Part shown: positions 26,475 to 34,587 of the stretch, one piece after another | Layout: every line of letters starts with the position of its first letter | Position numbering within the stretch: the stretch's first letter is position 1 | NCBI RefSeq assembly: GCF_013409865.1 | Contig: NZ_JACCBM010000001.1 | Coordinates: forward strand, 1,984,001 to 2,048,000 | Direction of reading: 5' to 3' | Length of the DNA: 64,000 bases | Source: Herbiconiux flava | GTDB lineage: Bacteria; Actinomycetota; Actinomycetes; Actinomycetales; Microbacteriaceae | Position numbers and translations under genes: made by a program | The notes under the pieces: model-generated | Database searches by the model: none | Seen by the model: the letters and a program-made list of their open reading frames with translations, nothing else | Told to the model about the DNA's origin: nothing

Positions 26475-28009
26475 CCGGAGACCTCCTCCTTGCGGGCGGC
26501 CGCCTGCCCGGCAGCACCTCGGAGGGGCGCTTCTCCGACGGCGGTGCCGCCGTCGACATCGTGATCGCCGACGGCGAGATCGCCGTCATCACTCCCGCGG
26601 GCGACGGCACCCCCAAGGGCTTCGAGCGCGTCGAGCTCGACGGGCGCTGGGTGGTTCCCGGCCTCTGGGACAACCACGTGCACTTCACCTCGTGGGCCGC
26701 GGTGGCGCAGCGCCTGGACGTCGCCGCGGCGCGGTCGGCCGCTGAGGCGGCGACGCTCGTCGGCGAAGCCGAGCGGAGCGAAGCGGCCCGCGGCGCGGCC
26801 GGCGAAGGCGAGGGCGAGGGGTCCGAGCATCCGCTGGTGGGCATCGGTTTCCGCGACGCGCTCTGGCCCGACGAGCCCTCCGCGGCGCTGCTCGACGCCG
26901 TGAGCGGCAGCCGGCCCGTGGTGCTGATCTCGGCCGACCTGCACTGCTGCTGGCTGAACACGGCGGCCCTCCGGCGCTTCGGACTCGAGGGGGAGAGAAC
27001 CGGCGTGCTGCGCGAGGAGCCCGCCTTCGCCGTGCAGCGCGCGCTCGGCGAGCTGCCGGACGCCCTGACCGACGCCTGGGCCCTCGACGCCGCCCGCGCG
27101 GCGGCGGCGCGCGGCGTGGTCGGCGTCGTCGACCTCGAGATGACCTGGAACGCGGAGACCTGGGCCCGCCGGGCCGCGAACGGCCACGACCTGCTGCGGG
27201 TGGAGTTCGGCGTCTATCCGCAGCACCTCGACCGCGCGATCGCCGAGGGGCTGCGCACGGGCGAGCCTCTCGCGGGCGCTCGGGGACTGGTGCACGTCGG
27301 CCCGTTCAAGGTGATCACCGACGGCTCGCTGAACACCCGCACGGCCTACTGCTACGACGAGTATCCGGGGCTCGAGGGGCAGCCCGGCGCCCACGGACTG
27401 CTCACCGTACCGCCCGACGAGCTCTCGGCGCTGCTCCACCGGGCGCGCGAGGCGGGGCTGGTGCCGGCCGTGCACGCGATCGGCGACCACGCGAACCGTC
27501 TCGCGCTCGACGCCTTCGAAGCGCTCGGCGCCGGCGGTTCGCTCGAGCACGCTCAGCTGCTCGACGAGGCCGACATCGCGCGCTTCGCCCGTCTCGGCGT
27601 GATCGCGAGCGTGCAGCCCGAGCACGCGATGGACGACCGCGACGTCGCGGAGCGCTACTGGGCCGGCCGCACCGGCCGGGCCTTCGCCCTCGGCAGCCTG
27701 CAGGCTGCCGGCGCCACCCTCGCGCTCGGCTCCGACGCTCCCGTCGCCCCGCTCGACCCGTGGGTCACGATGTCGGCCGCGGTCGGGCGCACCCGCGACG
27801 GCCGCGAACCGTGGCACCCCGAGCAGCGCATCCCGGCGACGGATGCACTGGTGGCGAGCACGCGAGGCCGTGCCTCCGTGCGCACCGGGCAGCCGGCCGA
27901 CCTCGCGGTGGTGGAGTCCGACCCGCTGACGGCGGCTCCGGATGCGCTGCGCACGATGCCCGTCGCCCTCACCCTGCTCGCCGGCCGCGAGACGCACCGC
28001 GCCCTCTAG
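26471..28009 (+). CDS. Amidohydrolase family protein, YtcJ-like (amidohydrolase 3)
   Basis: A 512-residue metal-dependent hydrolase. It has an N-terminal composite domain (DIVIADGEIAVITPAG), the metal site VVPGLWDNHVHF (HxH), 'GPFKVITDGSLNTRTAYCYDEY', a second His in VPAVHAIGDHANRLALDAFE, a third in SLEHAQLLDE and the catalytic Asp in LALGSDAPVAPLDPW, as in YtcJ/exoenzyme-regulatory amidohydrolases. A Gly/Glu/Ala-rich loop of about 20 residues near 100-120 breaks the first barrel strand region. Substrate unknown. ATG 26471 overlaps paiB by 4 nt. Confidence 0.88.
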   Translation: MTGDLLLAGGRLPGSTSEGRFSDGGAAVDIVIADGEIAVITPAGDGTPKGFERVELDGRWVVPGLWDNHVHFTSWAAVAQRLDVAAARSAAEAATLVGEAERSEAARGAAGEGEGEGSEHPLVGIGFRDALWPDEPSAALLDAVSGSRPVVLISADLHCCWLNTAALRRFGLEGERTGVLREEPAFAVQRALGELPDALTDAWALDAARAAAARGVVGVVDLEMTWNAETWARRAANGHDLLRVEFGVYPQHLDRAIAEGLRTGEPLAGARGLVHVGPFKVITDGSLNTRTAYCYDEYPGLEGQPGAHGLLTVPPDELSALLHRAREAGLVPAVHAIGDHANRLALDAFEALGAGGSLEHAQLLDEADIARFARLGVIASVQPEHAMDDRDVAERYWAGRTGRAFALGSLQAAGATLALGSDAPVAPLDPWVTMSAAVGRTRDGREPWHPEQRIPATDALVASTRGRASVRTGQPADLAVVESDPLTAAPDALRTMPVALTLLAGRETHRAL

Positions 28010-28065
28010 GCCGGCCGACGGTCGGCGCTGCGGCGCGCATCCGGAACCCCGCCCGGAGACGCGAA

Positions 28066-28095
28066 CGGCGGGCCCGCCCGGAGGCGAGCCCGCCG
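28066..28095. terminator. Terminator hairpin between convergent genes
   Basis: CGGCGGGC (28066-28073) pairs with GCCCGCCG (28088-28095) around a 14-nt loop between the amidohydrolase gene and dps. Confidence 0.6.
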
Positions 28096-28111
28096 GAGCG
28101 GAGGCGGAGAG

Positions 28112-28609
28112 CTACTCCGAGATGTGCGCGAAGAGGAACCAGCGATCCTTGTCGAGGCCGCGGGCGATCTCGATCGCCACGTCCTGCGAGGAGGGGTCGA
28201 TCTCGCCGAGCTCGGTGACGGCCTTGTTGACGACCGCGAGGGCGACGTCGATCTGACCGATGATCGCCTGGATCATCGTGTCGGACTTCTGGAAGCCGGC
28301 GGGCATCGCGGTGGTGCCGGTCTTCTCGGCGACGGTCTGGATGCGCGCGTCGATCGGCAGGCCCAGGGCGACGACGCGCTCGGCCGCCGTGTCGGCGTAC
28401 TCCTGCGCGTGGTCGACCACGGTGTCGAGCAGCTCGTGCACGCCGATGAAGTTGGAGCCGCGCACGTGCCAGTGGGCCTGCTTGCCGTTGACCGCGAGGG
28501 CCTGCAGCTCGATCACGACGGGGCTGAGGAACTGAGCCGCTGCGGCGGCCACGTCGGGGCTCGTGGTGCTGGCGGGGCTGGTGGTGCGGGTGCCGATGAC
28601 TTCGGTCAT
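28112..28609 (-). CDS. dps: Dps-family DNA-protecting ferritin
   Basis: A 165-residue four-helix ferritin-like protein that oxidises and stores iron and shields DNA during stress. The Dps ferroxidase signature is visible: 'ALAVNGKQAHWHVRGSNFIGVHELLD' (His, Asp-type ligands; landmark at about 41-66), then DHAQEYADTAAERVVALG with the Asp/Glu ligands. The C-terminus ends DKDRWFLFAHISE. The ATG at 28609 is preferred because GGAAGG lies about 10 nt upstream and earlier in-frame codons would add residues unlike the family. A DtxR-like box lies 82-98 nt upstream. Confidence 0.94.
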   Translation of the reverse strand: MTEVIGTRTTSPASTTSPDVAAAAAQFLSPVVIELQALAVNGKQAHWHVRGSNFIGVHELLDTVVDHAQEYADTAAERVVALGLPIDARIQTVAEKTGTTAMPAGFQKSDTMIQAIIGQIDVALAVVNKAVTELGEIDPSSQDVAIEIARGLDKDRWFLFAHISE

Positions 28610-28690
28610 GATGAGGTGTCCTTCCGATCCCTGTGACTCAACGGTACTCAGCAGGAAATGTTCCGCAAGCAAGCTGAGGCAACGCTCACG

Positions 28691-28707
28691 AAGGTGAGGC
28701 GTACCTT
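28691..28707 (-). promoter_or_regulatory. Candidate DtxR/IdeR iron box upstream of dps
   Basis: The 17-bp sequence AAGGTGAGGCGTACCTT has symmetric ends (AAGGT/ACCTT). It matches the core of the actinobacterial DtxR/IdeR box (AGGTTAGSCTAACCT, from memory) at 12 of 15 positions. It stands between dps and the end of the upstream membrane-protein gene. A TACCGT -10 candidate for dps lies between the box and the start. Confidence 0.5.
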
Positions 28708-28708
28708 G

Positions 28709-29182
28709 CTAAACGCCCGCTGACGTGGGGAAAGGTGCGCGGATGTAGGCGTTGGAGTTCGGCAGGTACATCGTCACCAGCGCGACGACGGTCACCAGCG
28801 CGTGCGCGATCGCGACACCCGCGTTGCCCTGGAACTCCAGCGTCACACCGATCAGCGCCAGCACGCCGAGGATGGTCAGGGCGTTGCGGGCCCACGGCTT
28901 GCCGCGCAGCAGCTTGGCGGCGCAGACGATGCGGAACACCGCGAGGGCCATGATCAGGATGCCCGCGCCGACGACCAGCGCGATCGTGATGGGGGCCGCA
29001 TCGCCCTCGGTACCGACCACCAGTGCCACGGCCGCGCCGGCGAACACCACGAGGATGCCGCTGATCAGAGCGAGGATCGCCTCGGCGAGCCAGAGGCCGA
29101 ACGAGAGCTTGATCTCCCAGGGCGAGGCCTCGAGGGGCCGTTCGCCCGTGAACTCGGGGCCGGAGAGGGTGCGGTCTGCCAT
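28709..29182 (-). CDS. Hypothetical membrane protein, four helices
   Basis: A 157-residue protein with four transmembrane helices (about residues 25-50, 64-86, 99-115 and 122-141) and short charged ends; the N-terminus 'RTLSGPEFTGERPLEASPWEIKLSFGLWL' faces the cytoplasm by the positive-inside rule. It looks like many small uncharacterised actinobacterial membrane proteins and has no catalytic motif. AAGGCT/CCCC lies before the ATG at 29182 on the minus strand. It could be read through from its own promoter into dps, but the iron box lies between them. Confidence 0.7.
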   Translation of the reverse strand: MADRTLSGPEFTGERPLEASPWEIKLSFGLWLAEAILALISGILVVFAGAAVALVVGTEGDAAPITIALVVGAGILIMALAVFRIVCAAKLLRGKPWARNALTILGVLALIGVTLEFQGNAGVAIAHALVTVVALVTMYLPNSNAYIRAPFPTSAGV

Positions 29183-29243
29183 GGGGGAGCCTTTCGAGGG
29201 TCGACGGGAACGAGCATCCGTCGCACTGCCCCCAGCACCGACC

Positions 29244-30050
29244 CTAGGGCACGGGAGGAGTCTCGTCCCACCCCGTTTCGGGGGAGGCGCAGGTGCCGCG
29301 GAAGACGTATTGCGACGGCTTCTTGCGCTCGTGGCTCGACCAGTCGATGGCCGGCCGCACCTGGTCGGCGGGCAGGTAGCCCAGGCGGTAGACCGCCATC
29401 AGCTCGAGTTCGTCGGGCACCTGGAGGAGCGACTCGATCTCGGCCCACTTGCCCGGCACCTCCATCGGGAAGGACACGAACTGGATGCCCATGCCGAGCT
29501 CCACCGTGCTGAGCCAGACGTTCTCCATGGCCGCGCCCATGCTGAAGACCGAGTAGAACGAGCTCAGCTCACCCGGCCGGTACTCGGAGCGGTCGAGCAT
29601 CACGCCGAGCAGCAGGGGCGAACCGGCGACGAGCTTGCGGTTCTCCTCGCCGAGGGTCTGCGGCACGCGCAGGCCGTTCATCAGCTTCTGGCCGCGGGGC
29701 GTGAAGACCTGCTTGGTGAAGGGGCGGAGCACCGCCGGCAGCTTGTCGAAGAGCATCCCGCTGCGCTTCTCGGCCATCTCCTCTGCGCTGAATCGGAAGT
29801 AGGGCTTGTAGCGCTCGAAGAAGGTGCCGTTCGACATCGCCTCGGTCATGCTGTCGCCGCTGATGCGGGCGATCTTCTCGATCGTGTCGCGTTCCTCGAC
29901 GATGACGAAGCGCCAGGGCTGGCTGTTCAGTTGCGACGGTGCACGGCCCGCCACCTCCATCAGGAGCCGCTGGTGCTCCCAGCTCACCGGGTCGGGCCGG
30001 AACGGGCCGTTGGTCGTCTTGCGACGGCGCACGACGTCGAGGAACTCCAC
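29244..30050 (-). CDS. Nitroreductase family protein
   Basis: A 268-residue FMN/NAD(P)H-type flavoprotein. The FMN-phosphate motif [15 protein letters not shown] is at the start, '[20 protein letters not shown]' follows (the nitroreductase SxxNxQPW signature), '[27 protein letters not shown]' is the dimer/FMN-binding helix region, and '[13 protein letters not shown]' is near the end. It reduces quinones, nitro compounds or flavin; the substrate is unknown. GTG 30050 has AGGAGG 9 nt upstream, inside the end of the 30058-30417 gene, so the two form an operon. Confidence 0.92.
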   Translation of the reverse strand: MEFLDVVRRRKTTNGPFRPDPVSWEHQRLLMEVAGRAPSQLNSQPWRFVIVEERDTIEKIARISGDSMTEAMSNGTFFERYKPYFRFSAEEMAEKRSGMLFDKLPAVLRPFTKQVFTPRGQKLMNGLRVPQTLGEENRKLVAGSPLLLGVMLDRSEYRPGELSSFYSVFSMGAAMENVWLSTVELGMGIQFVSFPMEVPGKWAEIESLLQVPDELELMAVYRLGYLPADQVRPAIDWSSHERKKPSQYVFRGTCASPETGWDETPPVP

Positions 30051-30057
30051 GGGACAG

Positions 30058-30417
30058 CTACCTCCTGGACAGCATCAGGCCGGCCACGAGGAACGGGGCG
30101 GCGGTGAGGGCGACGAGCGGATGGCGCGCGGTGCGCGCGCTCACGCGGGGGATGACGACGAGGGGCACCGCGGCGGGGGCCAGGGCGAGGGCCGCATGGC
30201 GGGCAGCGGCCGCCGCTGCGGGGCCGGCGGGGCGGAGCGCGGGCAGCACCGCGGAGGCGGCCGCTGCGCCGGCGAGGGTGCAGGTCGCGATGTAGAGCGC
30301 GTGGTGCACCCAGCGGAAACGCCGTGTGTCGACGACACCGGCGGCGACCGACGCGCCGAGGGCGCAGTTGACCGCGTAGCTCGTCGTGGCCGCGACGAAG
30401 AGCGGCTGGGGTGACAT
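30058..30417 (-). CDS. Hypothetical membrane protein, three or four helices
   Basis: A 119-residue alanine-rich membrane protein with hydrophobic segments at about 5-25, 40-65, 72-90 and 100-116; a His-His pair ([11 protein letters not shown]) lies in the second. No family is recognised with confidence. It is the first gene of a two-gene unit with the nitroreductase (stop 7 nt before that gene's start) and is divergent from the proline-rich protein gene. Confidence 0.7.
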   Translation of the reverse strand: MSPQPLFVAATTSYAVNCALGASVAAGVVDTRRFRWVHHALYIATCTLAGAAAASAVLPALRPAGPAAAAAARHAALALAPAAVPLVVIPRVSARTARHPLVALTAAPFLVAGLMLSRR

Positions 30418-30486
30418 GTCGCCAGACTACGCGGCCCGCCCCCGAACGGCAGGGCTTCGGGCGCTGCGGATGCCAGACTGAGGGGG

Positions 30487-31335
30487 ATGCCGTCGACCCC
30501 GCCGCTGCCGCCGTTGCCGCCCCTTCCGCCGTCGTTCGGCGGGCGGGACGACGAGCCCGCGTCGGCGGTCCCGGTCGCACCGCCCGCCGCGGCTCCGCTC
30601 ACCGCACCCGCGGCCGCTCCCGCGGAGCCGAGCCGGTGGGAGATCAAGCGGCCGGGCAACCCGCTGCCGGGCACCGCTCCCGCCGCGCCGCGGCGCGCGC
30701 AGCAGCCGCGCCCCGGGGGTCGCTCCGCCCGCGCGCAGCCGCCGCGCCCCGGGGGTCGCTCCGCCCGCGCGCAGTCCCGGCCGCCGCGGAACCGCCTCCT
30801 GGTGCCCGGCCTCGTGCTCGCGGGGATCGCGTTCCTCGTGGTCGTCGTGCTCGGCGTCGTCTTCGCCGTCGGCGTGATCGGCGCGGCCACCTCCTCGGCG
30901 CTCTTCGGTGGTCAGGCGGCCGACGGCGGCGGGCCGGCCGCATCCGGGACCGAGGTGGTGCCGGCGCTCTTCGACCAGACCGTCACCTATGACGACGGCC
31001 TGCAGATCTCGGTCGCCGCGCCCCAGTCGTTCAGCCCCTCGCCCCAGGCGTCGGGCGCCGGCCAGCCCGCGAACATCGCCGTCACGGTCACCGTCTACAA
31101 CGGCGGCGCGACCGACTTCGTGCCCGGCACCGTCACCTCGGTGGTGTCGGCGGGTGCGAGCGGCAACCCGATCGTCGACCCCTCGAACGGCATGACGGGG
31201 CTGCCCCCGGCCGCGACCGTGCCGCCGGGGGCGACCGTCAGCTACGTCGAGGCCTACTCGGTGGCGGATGCCGACGACGTCGTCTACGTGGTCACCCCCG
31301 CGGCGGCGTACCTGCCCGCGCGCTTCACACGCTGA
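30487..31335 (+). CDS. Proline-rich membrane-anchored protein, DUF4352-like exterior domain
   Basis: A 282-residue protein. Residues 1-105 are Pro/Ala/Arg-rich and probably disordered, with a run of Pro-Leu-Pro-Pro at the start. One transmembrane helix follows (about 105-132, LLVPGLVLAGIAFLVVVVLG). The outer part (about 160-282) is beta-rich: 'DDGLQISVAAPQSFSPSPQA', 'NIAVTVTVYNGGATDFVPGT' and 'TVPPGATVSYVEAYSV', the layout of DUF4352/immunoglobulin-like telokin domains. Function unknown. ATG 30487 has GAGGGGG right before it. It contains a 12-residue duplication. Confidence 0.75.
   Translation: MPSTPPLPPLPPLPPSFGGRDDEPASAVPVAPPAAAPLTAPAAAPAEPSRWEIKRPGNPLPGTAPAAPRRAQQPRPGGRSARAQPPRPGGRSARAQSRPPRNRLLVPGLVLAGIAFLVVVVLGVVFAVGVIGAATSSALFGGQAADGGGPAASGTEVVPALFDQTVTYDDGLQISVAAPQSFSPSPQASGAGQPANIAVTVTVYNGGATDFVPGTVTSVVSAGASGNPIVDPSNGMTGLPPAATVPPGATVSYVEAYSVADADDVVYVVTPAAAYLPARFTR
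30706..30774 (+). repeat. Perfect 33-bp direct repeat inside the proline-rich protein gene
   Basis: Bases 30706-30738 recur exactly at 30742-30774, with a 3-bp spacer (period 36 bp, so in frame). The repeat encodes PRPGGRSARAQ twice in the cytoplasmic disordered part. Confidence 0.9.
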
Positions 31336-31373
31336 GCGCGCTCTCCCTGCCGCGCGTGCCGGCGGCCGCTCAG
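31332..31373. terminator. Inverted repeat spanning both stop codons of convergent genes
   Basis: CTGAGCG (31332-31338) and CGCTCAG (31367-31373) are complementary; they contain the TGA of the proline-rich protein gene and the TGA of the LLM oxidoreductase gene. The 28-nt interior is GC-rich and can fold further. Confidence 0.35.
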
Positions 31374-32230
31374 ATCGCGGCGATCTCCTCGCGCAGCGAC
31401 GCCAGCAGCTCGACGGCCTCGAGCGGCCGGGGCCCGGCCGGCATCAGGTACATCACCGTGAAGCCCTGCTCCTTCGCTCCGCGGAGCAGGCCGAGCAGCT
31501 CGTCGGGAGACGTCCCGGGGGCGAGGCCGCCGATCGTCGTCTTCTCGATCTCGTCGTAGTCGCGGCCCACGTCGTCGCAGTGCCCGCGCAGCACCTCGAG
31601 CTTCCGCCCCGCATCCGGCCCGCCGAAGATGTTGCAGGCGTCGGCGTACTGCGCCACGAGCCGCAGCGTCTTGCGCTCGCCGGAGCCGCCGATCATCAGG
31701 TAGGGGTGGGGCCGGCTGATCGGCGCCGGCTCGCTCAGCGTGCGGCCGAGCCGGTAGTGCTCGCCCTCGAACGGGCTCTCGTCGTCGCTCCACATCTGCA
31801 GGCAGATGCGGACGGCCTCCTCCAACCGCTCGAAGCGCTCCTTCATCGGCGGGAACTCCAGGCCGAGACCCGTGGCCTCCTCCTCGTTCCAGGCGGCACC
31901 GATGCCGAGCCCGGCACGGCCGCCGCTCAGCACGTCGAGGGTCGCGATCTGCTTGGCGAGGAGGCCGGGCGCGCGGTAGGTCACGCCGGTCACGAGGCAG
32001 TGCAGGAGCATCCGCTCGGTGTGCGCGGCCAGGAACCCGAGCGTCGTGTACGCCTCGAGCATCGCGTTCTCGGCGGGGCCGACGCCGCGGATCTGCCAGA
32101 GGTGGTCCATCACGGTCAGGCGGGCGACGCCAGCGGCCTCGGCCTCCCGGGCGACGCGCGCCAGGGTGGGGGCGAGCGCGGGAGTGCCGCCCTCGAACGT
32201 CAGATTCGCGAGGTGCAGTCCGATCTCCAT
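31370..32230 (-). CDS. LLM-class (F420-dependent type) oxidoreductase
   Basis: A 286-residue luciferase-like monooxygenase-fold protein. 'RVAREAEAAGVARLTVMDHLWQI' matches the F420-dependent subgroup; further landmarks are 'ATLDVLSGGRAGLGIGAAWNEEEATGLG', 'FPPMKERFERLEEAVRICLQMW' and 'PHPYLMIGGSGERKTLRLVAQYADACN'. It probably uses coenzyme F420 (or FMN); the substrate is unknown. The ATG at 32230 is leaderless (TAGTCT, then six C). Confidence 0.92.
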   Translation of the reverse strand: MEIGLHLANLTFEGGTPALAPTLARVAREAEAAGVARLTVMDHLWQIRGVGPAENAMLEAYTTLGFLAAHTERMLLHCLVTGVTYRAPGLLAKQIATLDVLSGGRAGLGIGAAWNEEEATGLGLEFPPMKERFERLEEAVRICLQMWSDDESPFEGEHYRLGRTLSEPAPISRPHPYLMIGGSGERKTLRLVAQYADACNIFGGPDAGRKLEVLRGHCDDVGRDYDEIEKTTIGGLAPGTSPDELLGLLRGAKEQGFTVMYLMPAGPRPLEAVELLASLREEIAAI

Positions 32231-32236
32231 GGGGGG

Positions 32237-32242
32237 AGACTA
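32237..32242 (-). promoter_or_regulatory. Candidate -10 box of a leaderless promoter (LLM oxidoreductase)
   Basis: TAGTCT on the minus strand is followed by CCCCCC and the ATG at 32230. No purine-rich ribosome binding site is possible in the spacer. Confidence 0.5.
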
Positions 32243-32271
32243 CGCCCGCCCGGTGGCCGGGCGGGAGCGGA

Positions 32272-32694
32272 TCAGCTGAAGCGGTCGAGCGCCAGGTAGA
32301 CCAGGGCGGCGGTGCCCGCGAGCAGCAGCACGACGACGGTGACCTTCACCACGACGCTGCCGGTGATGCGCTGGGTCGTGCTGTAGAGCTCGGGACGGTA
32401 GAAGCGGCCCTTGGGGTGGTGGGCCTCGGCGGGCTTCGCCGGAGCCGGAGCAGCGGCCGGAGCCGGAGCAGCGGCCGGAGCCGGAGCGGGAGCCGGAGCA
32501 GCGGCCGGGGTGCGCGCGGGCGCCGCGGCGTTCGCGTGGGTGCTGGCGGGCTTGGGTGCGGCCTCCCCGCGGGAGTCGTCGGAGAACTGCTCGTCGGCGA
32601 TCAGCTCGTCGAAGCTCACCTCCTCGACACGACGTCGGGCGCGGCGGGTGTCCGCAGAGGTGGGGTGGATGCGCGGCTCGTCAGTCGCGGTCAT
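32272..32694 (-). CDS. Hypothetical tail-anchored protein with Ala-Pro repeats
   Basis: A 140-residue protein in three parts. An acidic/basic N-terminus (RRARRRVEEVSFDELIADEQFSDD) is followed by a linker of Ala-Pro repeats (about residues 50-92) encoded by a simple repeat of GGAGCC/GGAGCA units at about 32434-32505 on the plus strand. A single C-terminal helix (SVVVKVTVVVLLLAGTAALVYLAL) then ends the protein almost at once, as in tail-anchored proteins. ATG 32694 is chosen over one 14 codons earlier because AAGGAAGG lies 7 nt upstream. No family recognised; the Ala-Pro linker would span from the membrane to a cytoplasmic domain. Confidence 0.7.
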   Translation of the reverse strand: MTATDEPRIHPTSADTRRARRRVEEVSFDELIADEQFSDDSRGEAAPKPASTHANAAAPARTPAAAPAPAPAPAAAPAPAAAPAPAKPAEAHHPKGRFYRPELYSTTQRITGSVVVKVTVVVLLLAGTAALVYLALDRFS

Positions 32695-32800
32695 GGCATG
32701 GCCTTCCTTGGCCGCCCGGGTCGGATCGTGCGGCATTCTGCACGACGGTAGTAGAAGTGCGGGCCCAGATCAACCGGCAGCGCACGTCGACAGCAGGGCG

Positions 32801-32874
32801 TGGAGGGGATGACGGGAATCGAACCCGCGTGATCAGTTTGGAAGACTGAGGCTCTACCATTGAGCTACATCCCC
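32801..32874 (-). tRNA. tRNA-Gly (TCC)
   Basis: Acceptor GGGGATG/CATCCCC, D-arm GCTC/GAGC, anticodon arm TCAGT-CTTCCAA-ACTGA with anticodon TCC, T-arm GCGGG-TTCGATT-CCCGT. CCA is encoded (32803-32801 on the minus strand). Confidence 0.97.
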
Positions 32875-32930
32875 GGAACAGGGCTCGCGCCCGGCACCCG
32901 ACACATCGTAGTACAGCTTCGAACGCGCTG

Positions 32931-32960
32931 TGTGACCGGTACCGGGCGGTGCACTAGACT
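32931..32960 (+). promoter_or_regulatory. Promoter of tRNA-Pro (and probably tig)
   Basis: TGTGAC (32931-32936) and TAGACT (32955-32960) are separated by 18 bp, about 20 bp upstream of the mature tRNA-Pro. No separate promoter is seen in the 42 bp between tRNA-Pro and tig. Confidence 0.55.
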
Positions 32961-32980
32961 TGCCGAGGCCATTTCGCCGC

Positions 32981-33055
32981 CGGGGCGTAGCTCAGCTTGG
33001 CTAGAGCGCCCGCTTTGGGAGCGGGAGGTCGCAGGTTCGAATCCTGTCGCCCCGA
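32981..33055 (+). tRNA. tRNA-Pro (TGG)
   Basis: Acceptor CGGGGCG/CGCCCCG, D-arm GCTC/GAGC with a 10-nt loop, anticodon arm CCCGC-TTTGGGA-GCGGG with anticodon TGG, T-arm GCAGG-TTCGAAT-CCTGT, discriminator A. CCA is not encoded. Confidence 0.97.
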
Positions 33056-33097
33056 CACGACGCACGAACCTCGAGACAACCACAGGAGACACTCAAC

Positions 33098-34459
33098 GTG
33101 AAGACCACGGTCGAAAAGCTCAGCCCCACGCGTGTGAAGATCGCGATCTTCGTCACTCCCGACGAGCTGAAGCCCAGCATCGATCACGCCTACAGCCACA
33201 TCGCCGAGCAGGTCAACATCCCCGGCTTCCGCAAGGGCAAGGTGCCGCCGCCCATCATCAACCAGCGCGTCGGCAAGGCCGCGGTGCTCGAGCACGCCGT
33301 CAACGAGGGCCTCGACCGCTTCTACCGCGACGCCGTCACCGAGAACGAGCTGCGCCCGCTCGGCCGCCCCCAGGCCGACATCGTGGAGTGGCCCAAGGCC
33401 GAGGACTTCTCGGGTGACCTCGAGCTCGCCATCGAGGTCGATGTGCGCCCCGAGATCGAGCTGCCCGACTACGAGGGCTTCGAGGTGCAGGTCGAGCCCG
33501 CCCTCGTCGAAGACAGCGACGTCGACGAGGAGCTCGAGCGCCTGCGCAGCCGCTTCGGCACCCTGGTCACCGTCGACCGCCCGGCCAAGACCGGCGACTT
33601 CGCCCAGCTCGACCTCGTCGCCATGGTCGACGACGTCGAGGTCGACACCGCCTCCGGCATCTCCTACGAGATCGGCTCGGGCGAGCTGCTCGAGGGCATC
33701 GACGAGGCGCTCGACACCCTCACCGCCGGCGAGACCACCACCTTCGAGGCTCCGCTGCTCGGCGGCGAGCACGCCGGCCGCGACGCCCTCGTCACGGTCA
33801 CGCTCAACTCCGTCAAGGAGCGCGAGCTGCCCGAGGCCGACGACGACTTCGCCCAGATCGCGAGCGAGTTCGACACCCTCGACGAGCTGAAGACCTCGCT
33901 CAAGGAGCAGGTCGAGAAGCAGAAGGCGTTCGGTCAGGCCTCCGAGGCTCGCACCAAGATCGTCGAGAGCCTGCTCGAGAAGGTCGAGATCCCGGTTCCC
34001 CCGGCGCTCATCGAGGACGAGGTGCACCGTCACCTCGAGAGCGAGAACCGCCTCGAGGACGAGGAGCACCGCGCCGAGGTCACCGCTTCCAGCGAGAGCA
34101 CCTTCAAGACGCAGATCCTGCTCGACGCGGTCGTCGACCGCGAAGAGGTCAAGGTCTCGCAGGACGAGCTCACCCAGTACCTCATCCAGTCGGCCGCCCA
34201 GTACGGCATGGAGCCGAACGAGTTCGTGAAGATCCTCTCCGAGTCGAACCAGATCCCCGCCATGGTGGCCGAGGTCGCCCGCAACAAGGCGCTCGCGATC
34301 GTGCTGTCGAAGGCCAAGGTCGTCGACACGAACGGCAAGGCCGTCGACATCTCCGAGTTCACCGTGCTGGCCGACGACGACGCCGACGCCGAGAACCTGG
34401 TCGGCATCGAGTCCGCCGACGAGCACGAGGGCCACGACCACGAGGGCCACTCGCACTAG
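33098..34459 (+). CDS. tig: Trigger factor
   Basis: A 453-residue ribosome-bound chaperone with peptidyl-prolyl isomerase activity. The ribosome-binding domain carries the signature [12 protein letters not shown] (loop GFRxGKxP, about residue 43). The FKBP-type domain spans about 155-240 ('[16 protein letters not shown]', [18 protein letters not shown]), and a long helical C-terminal chaperone domain follows. The tail ends in His/Glu/Gly repeats ([12 protein letters not shown]), which could bind metal ions. The GTG at 33098 has AGGAG 9 nt upstream. It begins 42 nt after tRNA-Pro, probably in one transcript. A strong hairpin separates it from clpP1. Confidence 0.97.
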   Translation: MKTTVEKLSPTRVKIAIFVTPDELKPSIDHAYSHIAEQVNIPGFRKGKVPPPIINQRVGKAAVLEHAVNEGLDRFYRDAVTENELRPLGRPQADIVEWPKAEDFSGDLELAIEVDVRPEIELPDYEGFEVQVEPALVEDSDVDEELERLRSRFGTLVTVDRPAKTGDFAQLDLVAMVDDVEVDTASGISYEIGSGELLEGIDEALDTLTAGETTTFEAPLLGGEHAGRDALVTVTLNSVKERELPEADDDFAQIASEFDTLDELKTSLKEQVEKQKAFGQASEARTKIVESLLEKVEIPVPPALIEDEVHRHLESENRLEDEEHRAEVTASSESTFKTQILLDAVVDREEVKVSQDELTQYLIQSAAQYGMEPNEFVKILSESNQIPAMVAEVARNKALAIVLSKAKVVDTNGKAVDISEFTVLADDDADAENLVGIESADEHEGHDHEGHSH

Positions 34460-34473
34460 TCGCACCCCGTCAT

Positions 34474-34510
34474 GAAGGGCCTGCATCCGAGCACCGGATG
34501 CAGGCCCTTC
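34474..34510 (+). terminator. Terminator of tig
   Basis: A perfect 16-bp stem: GAAGGGCCTGCATCCG (34474-34489) with CGGATGCAGGCCCTTC (34495-34510), loop of 5 nt, followed by GTCGTTCG. The GAAGGGCC/GGCCCTTC base and the following GTCGTT also occur at the clpX terminator. Confidence 0.85.
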
Positions 34511-34546
34511 GTCGTTCGCGGAGCATCCGGAGACCCGGCACGGCTC

Positions 34547-34557
34547 TGCCGACGGCG
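34547..34557 (+). promoter_or_regulatory. Candidate ClgR binding site upstream of clpP1P2
   Basis: TGCCGACGGCG followed by AAC matches the corynebacterial ClgR core CGCYNANRGCG with its downstream WWS (consensus from memory) at all but the first base; the upstream WNNW part does not match. It lies about 45-50 bp before the start site predicted from the TAGATT box, a usual place for an activator such as ClgR, which controls clpP in actinobacteria. Confidence 0.5.
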
Positions 34558-34587
34558 AACACGGGAGCCGGGGCGCACAAGCTCCAG

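Noticed and set aside
32401..32520. CRISPR-like or satellite array
   Set aside because: The short GGAGCC/GGAGCA units encode the Ala-Pro linker in frame and have no spacers.
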